Assembly (NCBI GenBank): GCA_031292255.1
Contig: JARLHN010000034.1
Coordinates: forward strand, 62,001 to 126,000
Reading direction: 5' to 3'
Length of the DNA: 64,000 nt
DNA from: Oryzomonas sp.
Lineage (GTDB): Bacteria > Desulfobacterota > Desulfuromonadia > Geobacterales > Pseudopelobacteraceae
The translations under genes were made by a program, and so were the position numbers. Shown piece by piece: positions 33,228 through 41,219 of the stretch. Each line of letters opens with the position of its first letter. Position 1 is the stretch's first letter. Under the pieces are notes generated by a model, which was not told the origin of the DNA, ran no database searches, and saw only the letters and a list, made by a program, of their open reading frames with translations.

Positions 33228-33509
33228 ATGAAGGAGGCGCGCGTGAGCGAACGGATTGAAGCCCCACTGGATATAAAGGTTACGTGGCCCGACATGCAGC
33301 AGGTCAAGAGGGCAACCACCAAGGACTTCAGCGACGGCGGGGCATTTGTGCACGTTGACTTCGACCCCCGGCCGCCGGTCGATGCCGAGATGCACCTGCA
33401 ACTCAACGGGACGGTGCTGGGCAAGGAACCGCCGGTGCTCAAGGCGCGTGTGGTGCGGGTCACGGATGAGGGAGTGGCTTTCCGGTTCGTGCGGGGGGAG
33501 GCGGAGTGA
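33228..33509 (+). CDS. PilZ-domain protein (c-di-GMP binding candidate)
   Basis: A 93-aa single-domain protein. RVSER near the N terminus fits RxxxR, and TKDFSDGGAFVHVD fits the D/NxSxxG motif of PilZ; a beta-barrel follows and ends EGVAFRFVRG. It would bind cyclic di-GMP and affect a partner in motility or exopolysaccharide control. The start is ambiguous: ATG 33228 keeps the first Arg of RxxxR but has a distant ribosome site, whereas GTG 33243 has a perfect AAGGAGG 5 nt upstream but loses that Arg. A terminator follows. Confidence 0.82.
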   Translation: MKEARVSERIEAPLDIKVTWPDMQQVKRATTKDFSDGGAFVHVDFDPRPPVDAEMHLQLNGTVLGKEPPVLKARVVRVTDEGVAFRFVRGEAE

Positions 33510-33580
33510 GCCTGATAAAAAGGCATTTGGAAACAAAGCGTTTGTAACCGGGATGAATGGGATAAACGCGGATACATCGA

Positions 33581-33616
33581 AATAAAGCGGGCGGCTTCAG
33601 GGCCGCCCGCTTTATT
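33581..33616 (+). terminator. intrinsic terminator after the PilZ gene
   Basis: A perfect 15-bp stem, AATAAAGCGGGCGGC with its complement, around a 6-nt loop, ending in a U-rich tail (TTTATTTTC). Confidence 0.85.
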
Positions 33617-33639
33617 TTCATCTGAAAAGGGCAGTTAGC

Positions 33640-33769
33640 AACCGCAAAGACACAAAGGGCACGAAGAAATTCAAACCTTTATGAAAATAAAGACTCGAAC
33701 CTATCAGGTGAAAGACTTTGGTAAGACAACTGACGGATTTTCCTTCGCGTACTTTGCTCCATTGCGGTT
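33640..33769. repeat. 130-bp element with 27-bp imperfect terminal inverted repeats
   Basis: The left end AACCGCAA-n6-AAAG-n3-ACGAAG (33640-33666) matches the complement of the right end (33743-33769) position by position: AACCGCAA-n6-AAAG-n3-GCGAAG. No gene is inside. It has the form of a small non-autonomous element or degenerate repeat. Confidence 0.55.
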
Positions 33770-33798
33770 CAAATGCTTTTTTAGGTTAAATGGTGCGA

Positions 33799-34611
33799 CT
33801 ATTTCTCGGATAATTCCTTTGAGCGGCGACAGGCGCTATCCACGGCATCCATGATAAGGCCCCGGAAACGGCCGTTTTCCAAGGTGTGCAGTGCTGCAAT
33901 CGTGGTGCCGCCGGGCGATGTCACCTTCTCCCTCAGCAGTGCCGGATGTTCGCCGGTTTCCGCTGCCATGCGGGCGGCCCCGACCACGGTCTGCACCGCA
34001 AGTTGCGCCGCGATGTCCCTGGGCAGGCCGTTTTTCACCCCGGCATCGGCCAAGGCCTCGATGAAGGCGAAGACATAGGCCGGGCCGCTGCCGGACAGGC
34101 CGGTTACCGCATCCATCTGTTTCTCCGGTACGGTGACGACGGTGCCGACCAGGGAGAATATCTCGCGGCTAATCTCCAGGTCCTGTTGGGTTGCCTTCCT
34201 GCCGGGGCAGATCGCCGTGGCCGCCGCTTGGATCAGGGCCGGCGTATTGGGCATCACCCTTACGACCCGCACGCCGTTGGTGAGTGTTTTTTCGATAAAA
34301 TCGGTGGAGATGCCGGCCATGATGGATATGATCAGCGTGTCGGCCAAAATGGCCGGTTCCAGCCCTGTCAGGACGCTGGCCGCCACCTGGGGTTTTATCG
34401 CCAGGATGGTGATGTCGGCTTGGCGGATTATGTCAAGGTTTTCGTCGTGAAGTTTCACGCCGTACTCGCTGGAGAGGAAATCCCTGCGGGTTGGGTCAGG
34501 CTCCGCCACCATGATGGAGGCGGCCGGAAGTCCACCGGCCAGGAGCCCCTTGATGATCGCCCCGGCCATGTTGCCGCCGCCGATAAATCCGATTGTTTTT
34601 CCGTCAAGCAT
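33799..34611 (-). CDS. proC: pyrroline-5-carboxylate reductase
   Basis: A 270-aa NAD(P)H-dependent enzyme, the last step of proline synthesis. The Rossmann motif is TIGFIGGGNMAGAIIKGL, then AIKPQ and VVRVMPNTPALI. The C-terminal dimerisation domain has the signature VTGLSGSGPAYVFAFIEALA and REKVTSPGGTT-AAL. AAAGGAGAAATCC precedes ATG 34611. It is the last gene of the hpnJ-hpnK-EamA-proC minus-strand run. Confidence 0.95.
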   Translation of the reverse strand: MLDGKTIGFIGGGNMAGAIIKGLLAGGLPAASIMVAEPDPTRRDFLSSEYGVKLHDENLDIIRQADITILAIKPQVAASVLTGLEPAILADTLIISIMAGISTDFIEKTLTNGVRVVRVMPNTPALIQAAATAICPGRKATQQDLEISREIFSLVGTVVTVPEKQMDAVTGLSGSGPAYVFAFIEALADAGVKNGLPRDIAAQLAVQTVVGAARMAAETGEHPALLREKVTSPGGTTIAALHTLENGRFRGLIMDAVDSACRRSKELSEK

Positions 34612-34637
34612 GGATTTCTCCTTTGTGTAATTCGGGT

Positions 34638-35036
34638 CTATTGCGCCCCGCCGCTCTTCGTAATCATCATTACTCCCACACAGACCAGGATGGTACCGGC
34701 CCAACGCAGGGGCGTCACGGTTTCATGCAGAAAGTACTGGGAGAGGAACGCCACCAGCACGTAGTTGATGGCCTGCATGGGGAGCGCCACCGACAGGTCT
34801 TCCCAGGAAAGCACTGCCAGCCAGAGAAAGAAAAAAATGGCCAGCATGGCGGTGCCCATGATGAGTTTGGGTGTGGTCAGGGCCTTGAAAGCGGTATCCA
34901 TGATGCCCCGCAGGTTCATGGCCGAGATGTCCCCCATTTCCTTCATCCCCTTGGCCAGCAGGATATCGCCCACCGTTCCGGCGGTTACCGCCATGAACAT
35001 GATGATCACGGTCTTAAACATGTTGTTTGCTGTCAC
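34638..35036 (-). CDS. small EamA/DMT-type transporter
   Basis: A protein of 127-132 aa with four hydrophobic segments and the half-size EamA layout (AGTVGDILLAKGMKEMG in helix 1, AINYVLVAFLSQYFLHETVT then PLRWAGTILVCVGVMMI). Half-size members pair as dimers to move small molecules or lipid-linked sugars. The start may be GTG 35036 or ATG 35021 (GAGGTG 11-14 nt upstream); both overlap the end of hpnK, suggesting translational coupling and a role with the hopanoid genes. Confidence 0.8.
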   Translation of the reverse strand: MTANNMFKTVIIMFMAVTAGTVGDILLAKGMKEMGDISAMNLRGIMDTAFKALTTPKLIMGTAMLAIFFFLWLAVLSWEDLSVALPMQAINYVLVAFLSQYFLHETVTPLRWAGTILVCVGVMMITKSGGAQ

Positions 35037-35880
35037 CTCGATAATTGGTCAATTCAATAGTTAAAGCAGCCAGTTTATGCCTGACCCGCGGACTGGTGAT
35101 GGCGGCCAGTTCGTCTTCATGGCGATAATCCGGCATGCGGCGTGTAATCTCGCCATCCGGCAGGATGCCGGGGTGAAAGTATATCTCCGTCACTCCTTCG
35201 CCCAATCCGTCCAGTATGTTGAGGAGATAGGCCTCGTTCATCCGTCCGGAGTTGAGAACCCCCTTGACCTCGCCGGCATGGCGGATGCCCATCCGTTTCA
35301 GTTCCGGGCGGGCATGGGAGGAGAGCGCCCCGAAAATGATCCGCTCCAGGGCCTTCCCCGCGACGCGTTCCCGGTTGAAGGCCAGGTTGTGCAAGAGCCG
35401 CTCTCGCGAGAGGCGGAAGCTGGTGATGCCGTAGCGGGGCATCAATTCCCCGAGGATCGAGAAGACCGTGGGGTGCAGGTGGATATTGAGATGCCCGTCG
35501 ATGTGCGTCAGGGGGATGCTCGCGTCCTTCACCCGCCTGATCTGGGCCTCGATCTCCCGTTCCAGTTGTTTGCGCAGCCCCTTGTCGAAAAAATAGCGCA
35601 TGCCGGCAGCCACGGGATCGTCCCTGAAGTTGCCCGCCGCATCCACCAGGCCGGGGATCTCGTTCGGGGGCAGCACTGCCGAACCTTGGACCAGGGTCAG
35701 GTGCAGACCCACCTGGAGGCCGGGATTGCGGCGGGCAATCTCCACTGCTTCGTCGAATGCCGCTGCCCCCGCCATGACCGAGGCGCAAGTCAGGATACCG
35801 TCGCGCCAGGCCTTCTCCACTGCCTTATTGACGCCGGGGGAGAGGCCGAAGTCGTCGGAGGTGATGATGAGTCGTTTCAT
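35014..35880 (-). CDS. hpnK: hopanoid deacetylase HpnK (YdjC/ChbG family)
   Basis: A 288-aa YdjC-fold deacetylase: KRLIITSDDFGLSPGVNKAV holds the metal-site Asp pair; LQVGLHLTL, LTHIDGHLNIHLHPTVF and EIYFHPG give the other ligands. In hopanoid producers HpnK removes acetyl from N-acetylglucosaminyl bacteriohopanetetrol before HpnJ acts. The assignment leans on the adjacent hpnJ, 16 nt upstream; without it the enzyme could be a generic chitooligosaccharide-type deacetylase. Start 35880 is chosen where the fold begins; no strong ribosome site is present, so coupling to hpnJ is likely. Confidence 0.85.
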   Translation of the reverse strand: MKRLIITSDDFGLSPGVNKAVEKAWRDGILTCASVMAGAAAFDEAVEIARRNPGLQVGLHLTLVQGSAVLPPNEIPGLVDAAGNFRDDPVAAGMRYFFDKGLRKQLEREIEAQIRRVKDASIPLTHIDGHLNIHLHPTVFSILGELMPRYGITSFRLSRERLLHNLAFNRERVAGKALERIIFGALSSHARPELKRMGIRHAGEVKGVLNSGRMNEAYLLNILDGLGEGVTEIYFHPGILPDGEITRRMPDYRHEDELAAITSPRVRHKLAALTIELTNYRGDSKQHV

Positions 35881-35896
35881 GCCGGTGCCGTGCGCT

Positions 35897-37318
35897 TCAG
35901 GGCGCGGCCAGCTTGCGCTTGCGCATGTAGGCAAGATACTGCTTGCCTTCCTTGAGCAGCTTTTTGCGTTCCTCGCTGTTGACGATCATCTTGCCGATGC
36001 TGCGCAGGATGTATTTGGGGCGGAAGTAGAACTTGTTGTAGAACTCTTCCACGGAGTTGAATATCTCGGCGTTGGAGAGGTTCGGGTAGTTGATCACGCA
36101 CTTCTGATGGCCGGTATCGTCGATAAAGGCGTCCGAGGAGATCCAGCCCTGATCCTTGCACAGGTCGTAGAATTCGGTGCCGGGATAGGGTGAGGCCAGC
36201 GAGGCCTGAATGGAGTTGAGGTCCAGCATTTTGGCGTATTCGATGGTCTCGCGGATGGTCTCCCTGGTCTCGCCCGGCAAGCCCATTATGAAGGCGCCGT
36301 GGACGGAGAGCCCCAGCTTCCGGCAGTCCTTGGTGAACTGGATCGCCTGTTCCTTGGTGACCCCTTTTTTAATGTTCTTGAGGATTTGCTCGTTGCCGGA
36401 CTCATAGCCCACCACCACGTGGCGCAGGCCCGCCTCGCGCATGATTTTCAAGGTCTCGTAGTCGCAGTTGGCGCGGGCGTTGATGGTCCAGGAGATGCCA
36501 AGCGGCTTGATCAGCCCGGCCACGGCCCGGGCATGCTTCTTGTCCGCGGAGAAGGTGTCGTCGTCAAAGGAGAGTTCGCGCATCTCGGGGATGTTGTCCA
36601 CGATCCACTTGATCTCCTCGTAGACGTTTTGCGGGCTGCGGGTGCGCATCTGGCGGCCCGAAAAAGTCTGGGGCCAGAGGCAGTAGATGCAGCGTGCCGG
36701 GCAGCCGCGGCTGGAGTAGATCGAGACATAGGGGCTCTTGAAGTGCGGGATGACGTACTCCTTGATCGGCAGGTCGCGCTTGTAGATCGGCGCGACAAAG
36801 GGGAGTGCGTCCAGGTCCGCAATCGGCGACCGGTCGGGGGTGTGAACGACCTTGTCGTCTTTCAGGAAACTGATGCCGTCCACCCGGTCCCAATCGCGCC
36901 CTTCGCAGAGTTCCTTGGTGGAATAGTCGAATTCTCCGCGACAGACGATATCGATGGCACCCTTGCCGGCCCTGAGCGATTCCTCCGGCAGGATGGTGAC
37001 GTGCGGCCCGGTCAGGACCGTGACGATGCCCGGTTTTATCTCCTTGATGCGGCGGGCGGTCTCGATGTCGATCGGCAGCGTGGGGGTGGAGGTATACATC
37101 ACCACCATGTCGAAATCCCTGGCAATCTTCAGGCAGTCGTCCAGGGTGAATTTCTGTACCGGAGCATCCACCACGCGGCTTCCTTCGATCATCCCGGCCG
37201 GAAAGCAGAGCCAGGTGGGATACCAGAATGAGGTCACTTCACGGGATGCCTGGTAACGGGCGCCGGCACCGCCGTCAAAGTCTTCGAAGGTGGGAGGATT
37301 CAAAAAGAGTGGTTTCAT
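35897..37318 (-). CDS. hpnJ: hopanoid B12-binding radical SAM protein HpnJ
   Basis: A 473-aa radical SAM enzyme with an N-terminal B12-binding-like domain (about 60-170; YTSTPTLPIDIETARRIKE, LTGPHVTILPEE) and the cluster motif CPARCIYC at about 198, followed by ELSFDDDTFSADK and VVGYESGNEQILKNIKKG then VTKEQA. HpnJ converts glucosaminyl bacteriohopanetetrol to the cyclitol ether in hopanoid-making bacteria. AAGGAGTTGAA precedes ATG 37318, with a promoter upstream. hpnI, the sugar transferase for the step before, is not in the window. Confidence 0.9.
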   Translation of the reverse strand: MKPLFLNPPTFEDFDGGAGARYQASREVTSFWYPTWLCFPAGMIEGSRVVDAPVQKFTLDDCLKIARDFDMVVMYTSTPTLPIDIETARRIKEIKPGIVTVLTGPHVTILPEESLRAGKGAIDIVCRGEFDYSTKELCEGRDWDRVDGISFLKDDKVVHTPDRSPIADLDALPFVAPIYKRDLPIKEYVIPHFKSPYVSIYSSRGCPARCIYCLWPQTFSGRQMRTRSPQNVYEEIKWIVDNIPEMRELSFDDDTFSADKKHARAVAGLIKPLGISWTINARANCDYETLKIMREAGLRHVVVGYESGNEQILKNIKKGVTKEQAIQFTKDCRKLGLSVHGAFIMGLPGETRETIRETIEYAKMLDLNSIQASLASPYPGTEFYDLCKDQGWISSDAFIDDTGHQKCVINYPNLSNAEIFNSVEEFYNKFYFRPKYILRSIGKMIVNSEERKKLLKEGKQYLAYMRKRKLAAP

Positions 37319-37349
37319 TTCAACTCCTTACGACTATTGTAAAATATTA

Positions 37350-37378
37350 AATCTACAACTATTCGTCGTTTAAGTCAA
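37350..37378 (-). promoter_or_regulatory. sigma70-type promoter of hpnJ
   Basis: On the minus strand TTGACT (37378-37373), 17 bp, TAGATT (37355-37350), giving a leader of about 25 nt before the hpnJ ATG. The remaining 37379-37612 holds no recognised gene. Confidence 0.6.
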
Positions 37379-37474
37379 GGTATACCGTTGTCGTACGGCT
37401 AATTCCGGTTTCACATCGAAGATGACATCAAGGCGGCGAGGATTGAGGCGACGAAGGCGTATAGGTTGTTTCCA

Positions 37475-37491
37475 TCGGAAACTCCGGATGA
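37475..37491. repeat. short repeat TCGGAAACTCCGGATGA (copy 2)
   Basis: Identical, in the opposite orientation, to 31960-31976. It lies in the gene-free stretch between hpnJ and the hydrolase gene. Confidence 0.65.
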
Positions 37492-37612
37492 GAAACCAAT
37501 GTTTCCGTGGTTAACTATCTGAATCGTAGGGGCGAACTGCTGTTCGTCCAATCGGGATGCATGCAGGGTGCAATCGGGGCATGTGCAATGCGCCCTTACG
37601 TCACCGGCGCCG

Positions 37613-38464
37613 TCAACCGGACTCTCCGGCCCAAAACGCCTGGATCAGGCCAAAGGTTTTTTCCGGCAGTTCCTCGTGGGGATTATGGCCACAGTCGGCG
37701 ATGGTGACGAGACGGGAGCCGGCAATCTCCTGCTGCAGCTTTCGGCCCTGCCACGGTTTGACGATCCGGTCGTGCACTCCCCACAGTATCAGGACCGGAA
37801 TGGTGATAGTGGCGTAACGGCCGGTTATCTGCTCCACATTGTCCGGAATCAATTGCCGTGCCGTTTCGGCCAGGCCGCAGGCTGCGGCCAGCCCACGGTA
37901 ACCGGCTGCATAGCGCTCGATGTGTTGCTCCGTGATCCGTTCGTGCCGGTAAAAGACCGATTCAAGACCCTTGCGGGCGACCACGCGGGGGGAGAGGAGC
38001 GCCAGGAACAGCGGACCTATGAAGGGAATGCACAGGATCCTCATGAACCGGGGGATCTTCTGGGGGAAGCCGGGGGCGTCGATCAGGACCAGGCGGGAGA
38101 TGCGGGGACATTCAAGGGCTGCGTACATCCCCACCAGCCCGCCGAAGGAGTGCCCTACCAGGTCCACCTCGTCCACTCCGAGGGAGAGGATGTAGGCGTT
38201 GACGATATTGGCGTTGTGCGAGGCGGAATAATCGCCCCTGCAATATTCCACGGAACGGCCATGCCCCTTCAGGTCCAGCAGATGGAGGGTGTATTCGCCG
38301 GCCGGGAAAAAGGGCACGAGGCTGTCCCAGGTATGGAGCGAGGCGGCAAAGCCGTGCAGAAAAAGGATGTGACGGCGGCCGCTTCCGATTACGCGACAAT
38401 AGATCCTGTCGTTGGAGGAGAAACGAAAATATCCCTCCTTCGTCTCTAGCGTTTGGTCAGCCAT
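37613..38464 (-). CDS. alpha/beta hydrolase
   Basis: A 283-aa alpha/beta-hydrolase fold protein: HILFLHGFAASLHTWDSL (oxyanion HG), DLVGHSFGGLVGMYAA with the nucleophile Ser (about 106), LILWGVHDRIVKPWQ with the acid, and ADCGHNPHEELPE with the catalytic His. It could be an esterase, lipase or haloperoxidase-type enzyme; the substrate is not evident. Its start overlaps the end of the upstream DUF4350-like gene by 19 nt. Confidence 0.88.
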   Translation of the reverse strand: MADQTLETKEGYFRFSSNDRIYCRVIGSGRRHILFLHGFAASLHTWDSLVPFFPAGEYTLHLLDLKGHGRSVEYCRGDYSASHNANIVNAYILSLGVDEVDLVGHSFGGLVGMYAALECPRISRLVLIDAPGFPQKIPRFMRILCIPFIGPLFLALLSPRVVARKGLESVFYRHERITEQHIERYAAGYRGLAAACGLAETARQLIPDNVEQITGRYATITIPVLILWGVHDRIVKPWQGRKLQQEIAGSRLVTIADCGHNPHEELPEKTFGLIQAFWAGESG

Positions 38465-39213
38465 GTCCCCAGGTTGATTGCCAGTTTCCGGTTGTTGTCG
38501 TCCAGGAAACGGTTCTGGAAGATGGCGTCGTCCCCGAAGACGACAAAGTCGCCTTTTCCCAGGGGGCCCATGACTACCATCGCGAAGGCGCCGACGGCGT
38601 CGCCCTCGGAGAGGGTATTGTTGCCCTTCAGGTCAATCCAGGCCTCGGGCGAGGTACGGGCGATGGCGTGGGATGACGCCCCGGGCTTGAGCGCCCAGAC
38701 GCCATAGGCGGAGAAGCTGTTGATCCCCGAAAAGAGCGGGCCGGCTGTAAGGTCGGTGACACGGAAGTTAATGTCTTTGTCGATGACGTTCTTGCGTTCG
38801 TGCAGGACCGAGTTTGAATAGTCCACGTCCAGCCGGGTCAGCAGGCTATCCAGGGGGGTGGCTATGTGCAGCATGATGGCCAGCCTGCCGCCATTTTGCA
38901 CAAAGCGGACAACCGCCTCGACCTCCTCCGGCTGGAGCGGCTTGAAGGCGCCGGATATGACCAACCCGGAGGCGCCTTTGAGCGTGTCGTCGCTCAACGG
39001 GGTTGTGACCTGGGTGATGGTGATCTTCGAGGCCCGCAGGGTATCCGCCAGTTTTGAAAGCTGAAGCTCGCCAGGGGCGCTGACGGTGAATCGCTGACCA
39101 TGCCCCTGATCGAAAACAACGGTCGGCGCGGCTTCTGCGGCGAACGGCAGGGAACCCGCCAGAATCATTGCAGATACGAGGTGAAAATAGGGCAAAATTC
39201 GTTTGATCTTCAA
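38446..39213 (-). CDS. exported DUF4350/GATase-like protein
   Basis: A 255-aa exported protein starting at TTG 39213: GGGAGGGATAC sits directly upstream and a signal peptide follows (MKIKRILPYFHLVSAMILAG...AEA). The mature part resembles DUF4350/GldG-type domains (FDQGHGQRF; VISGAFKPLQPEEVEAVVRF then VQNGGRLAIMLH; VVFGDDAIFQNRFLDDNNRK). These beta-alpha domains often accompany transport systems; function is unknown. The much longer frame to 39429 lacks a ribosome site. Confidence 0.78.
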   Translation of the reverse strand: MKIKRILPYFHLVSAMILAGSLPFAAEAAPTVVFDQGHGQRFTVSAPGELQLSKLADTLRASKITITQVTTPLSDDTLKGASGLVISGAFKPLQPEEVEAVVRFVQNGGRLAIMLHIATPLDSLLTRLDVDYSNSVLHERKNVIDKDINFRVTDLTAGPLFSGINSFSAYGVWALKPGASSHAIARTSPEAWIDLKGNNTLSEGDAVGAFAMVVMGPLGKGDFVVFGDDAIFQNRFLDDNNRKLAINLGTWLTKR

Positions 39214-39320
39214 GTATCCCTCCCGCAAAACAAGACTTTTATGATCTTTTATAACCGCCGGCCAGCTATTTTGCAATATTTTCTTTTCCTCCTCCTGGCT
39301 GTATGATAAGTGACATGGGA

Positions 39321-39447
39321 GGTTGTTGAAAAGCGTGACGAGGAGGCTGGTATGCAAGGCGCAAGCGAGCGGGGAAGCGTAGCGTGCCACTTGGCACGAT
39401 GTGCTTGTGAGCGAGCGGCAATGCCGCATGCCGGATTTTCAACGACC
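39321..39447. repeat. palindromic element (GGTTGTTGAAAA ends)
   Basis: The ends GGTTGTTGAAAA (39321-39332) and TTTTCAACGACC (39436-39447) pair with one mismatch; the centre is GTGCCACTTGGCAC. It shares its ends with the elements at 54381 and 60531. This is the only copy not lying directly after a stop codon. Confidence 0.65.
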
Positions 39448-39509
39448 CGATGGGACGGCATGGCTACGATACGATCAAATGATCAAGCACATGAAAAGGA
39501 GAGCATGAA

Positions 39510-39884
39510 ATGAACACCAAGAAACCCGAGCTCGTCTTCAAGTATATCTTTAATTACGGATACAATCCCACCTATGTCAATGGCGCCCAGGGGGGCTTTT
39601 CGCCCCGCGGCGAGATGGTGATACATTTTTATCTGGAGCGCCAGCCTCTGCCCGAGTCGATCAGCCACGAGATTACCCCCGAAGGCGCCATCGGCCGGGA
39701 AGTCAGTGTCGAGCCCGAGGGCCTGACCGGCAGCATGGTGCGCTTTATCGACACCGGCGTGGTGATGAGTTATGAAAATGCCAGGGTCTTTCACGCCTGG
39801 CTGGGCGACAAATTGCGGGAGATGGAGGAGTTGCACAAGATGCGTAACGCATTCGAGAGCGCTCCCACCGGCGGACAGGCTTGA
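39510..39884 (+). CDS. conserved hypothetical protein (124 aa)
   Basis: A soluble 124-aa protein: NYGYNPTYVNGAQGGFSPRG then EMVIHFYLERQPLPESISHE, followed by an acidic loop and a C-terminal helix (HAWLGDKLREMEELHKMRNA). The strand-rich core and final helix recall DUF3467-like small proteins, but I would not assign it. AAAAGGAGAGCATGAA precedes ATG 39510. It is probably cotranscribed with the DUF3108 gene 31 nt downstream. Confidence 0.7.
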   Translation: MNTKKPELVFKYIFNYGYNPTYVNGAQGGFSPRGEMVIHFYLERQPLPESISHEITPEGAIGREVSVEPEGLTGSMVRFIDTGVVMSYENARVFHAWLGDKLREMEELHKMRNAFESAPTGGQA

Positions 39885-39915
39885 AAACTGGTGAAAGGTG
39901 AAATGGGGTGAGGCA

Positions 39916-40683
39916 ATGAATAATCCGGGAAGAGTCGTTTTCCTGGTCATGGCGCTGGCGTTATTCACGGCGCTGACGGTGATGCCGCGTCGCGCATCGG
40001 CATTTCCCATGCCGGAGCGGCTGGAGTTCGAAATATCCTATACCGGTATCCCGGCCGGCCGGGCGGTGCAGGAGGTGACCCTCGAAGGCAACGAGGTGCA
40101 TATCGTATCAACCGCCAAATCCGCCAGCTGGCTGCGGGTCTTTTTCCCGGTGGATGACCGGATCGAGTCGGTGTTGATCTCAGGCACGCCGCCACTCAAC
40201 ATCGGGGTGCCGCGATTGTACCGCGAACGCATCCACGAAGGGTGGACCCGCTACAAGAAGGACGCGGTCTATGATCGCCAGAAGCTTGAGGTCAATACCA
40301 AGGACCTGCTGAAGAACAGCGAAACGACCAAGAGCATCACCGCGCGGACCTACGACACCCTGTCCAGTTTCTTTTATTTTCGCTCCGTTCCCCTTCAGGT
40401 GGGTACCTCCTACTACATCGACATATTCGATTGCAAAAGACTATGGAACACCGAGGTGCAGGTTCTGCGGCGGGAGGTGATCGAAACCCCCCTGGGCAGG
40501 TTCCGTACCGTTGTGATCAAGCCGCTGCTCAAATCGGAGGGGATCTTCGCCCGCACCGCCGACATGTATATCTGGCTGACGGACGATGAACGCCGCATAC
40601 CGGTACTGATGAAATCCAAGGTCAAGGTCGGCAGCATCACGGCAACCCTGGTGGGCGGAACCTACTGGCCCAAAAAAAAGTAG
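39916..40683 (+). CDS. DUF3108 exported protein
   Basis: A 255-aa exported protein (signal peptide FLVMALALFTALTVMPRRAS A) with the DUF3108 beta-structure: RLEFEISYTGIPAGRAVQEV, YDTLSSFFYFRSVPLQVGTS and RRIPVLMKSKVKVGSITATL. Family members are periplasmic and of unknown role. ATG 39916 is preferred over GTG 39898 because GGTGAGGC lies directly before it and the signal peptide follows. Confidence 0.85.
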   Translation: MNNPGRVVFLVMALALFTALTVMPRRASAFPMPERLEFEISYTGIPAGRAVQEVTLEGNEVHIVSTAKSASWLRVFFPVDDRIESVLISGTPPLNIGVPRLYRERIHEGWTRYKKDAVYDRQKLEVNTKDLLKNSETTKSITARTYDTLSSFFYFRSVPLQVGTSYYIDIFDCKRLWNTEVQVLRREVIETPLGRFRTVVIKPLLKSEGIFARTADMYIWLTDDERRIPVLMKSKVKVGSITATLVGGTYWPKKK

Positions 40684-40828
40684 CTTGTTTCCATCGGTTC
40701 CGCCGATTCAAATAAGCGTACTTCAGCCGGAAGCGCATGATTTTGAGGGTATTCAAGGCCGAATTTTGCTACAATAATCTTATCGACGGGGAAGAACCCG
40801 GAGATTATTGAGAAAGAAGGTGGCACAG

Positions 40829-40981
40829 ATGACGGCAACGAAAGAGGTCAACGCCGGGAAAACGGTGGCAGCGACACCGGTAAAGGAGGGTGCAACGTCT
40901 ACCAAACAGGAGATTTGTCACCCCAGCGTGTGCGTCGGCAATACGAAGCCGGCCAATTGTGTTTGTCCTACGAATAAATAA
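40829..40981 (+). CDS. 50-aa Cys-rich peptide (possible RiPP precursor)
   Basis: A short gene with a good ribosome site (GAAGGTGGCACAG) and its own terminator downstream. The first 29 residues are polar and Cys-free (MTATKEVNAGKTVAATPVKE ...). The last 21 carry four cysteines: CHPSVCVGNTKPANCVC then PTNK. A leader plus Cys-rich core resembles ribosomally made, modified peptides, but no maturase or exporter is adjacent. A small metal-binding protein is the alternative. Confidence 0.6.
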   Translation: MTATKEVNAGKTVAATPVKEGATSTKQEICHPSVCVGNTKPANCVCPTNK

Positions 40982-41102
40982 TAGTTGCATTGTTACTTGA
41001 GAAGCGTATACTGAAATCAGGAAGCAGCACAAAGACAAAAACCAAATATAAGAAATAAAAAGCTTATAAAAGGAAAAAGTCTAAATGCTACTTCTGTTTT
41101 TT

Positions 41103-41142
41103 AGAACTCCTTGGAAAATCCCGAGGGGTTCTTTGTGTTTTT
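41103..41142 (+). terminator. intrinsic terminator after the Cys-rich peptide gene
   Basis: A 12-bp stem with G-U pairs (AGAACTCCTTGG / CCGAGGGGTTCT) and a 6-nt loop, followed by TTGTGTTTTTA. Confidence 0.8.
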
Positions 41143-41219
41143 AGGGGGCAACTCCGCAAAGTAAATCGCAAGTCGAACACGTGATCTTGATGCAGTAATC
41201 GTAATTTGTTTTCGGCGCC

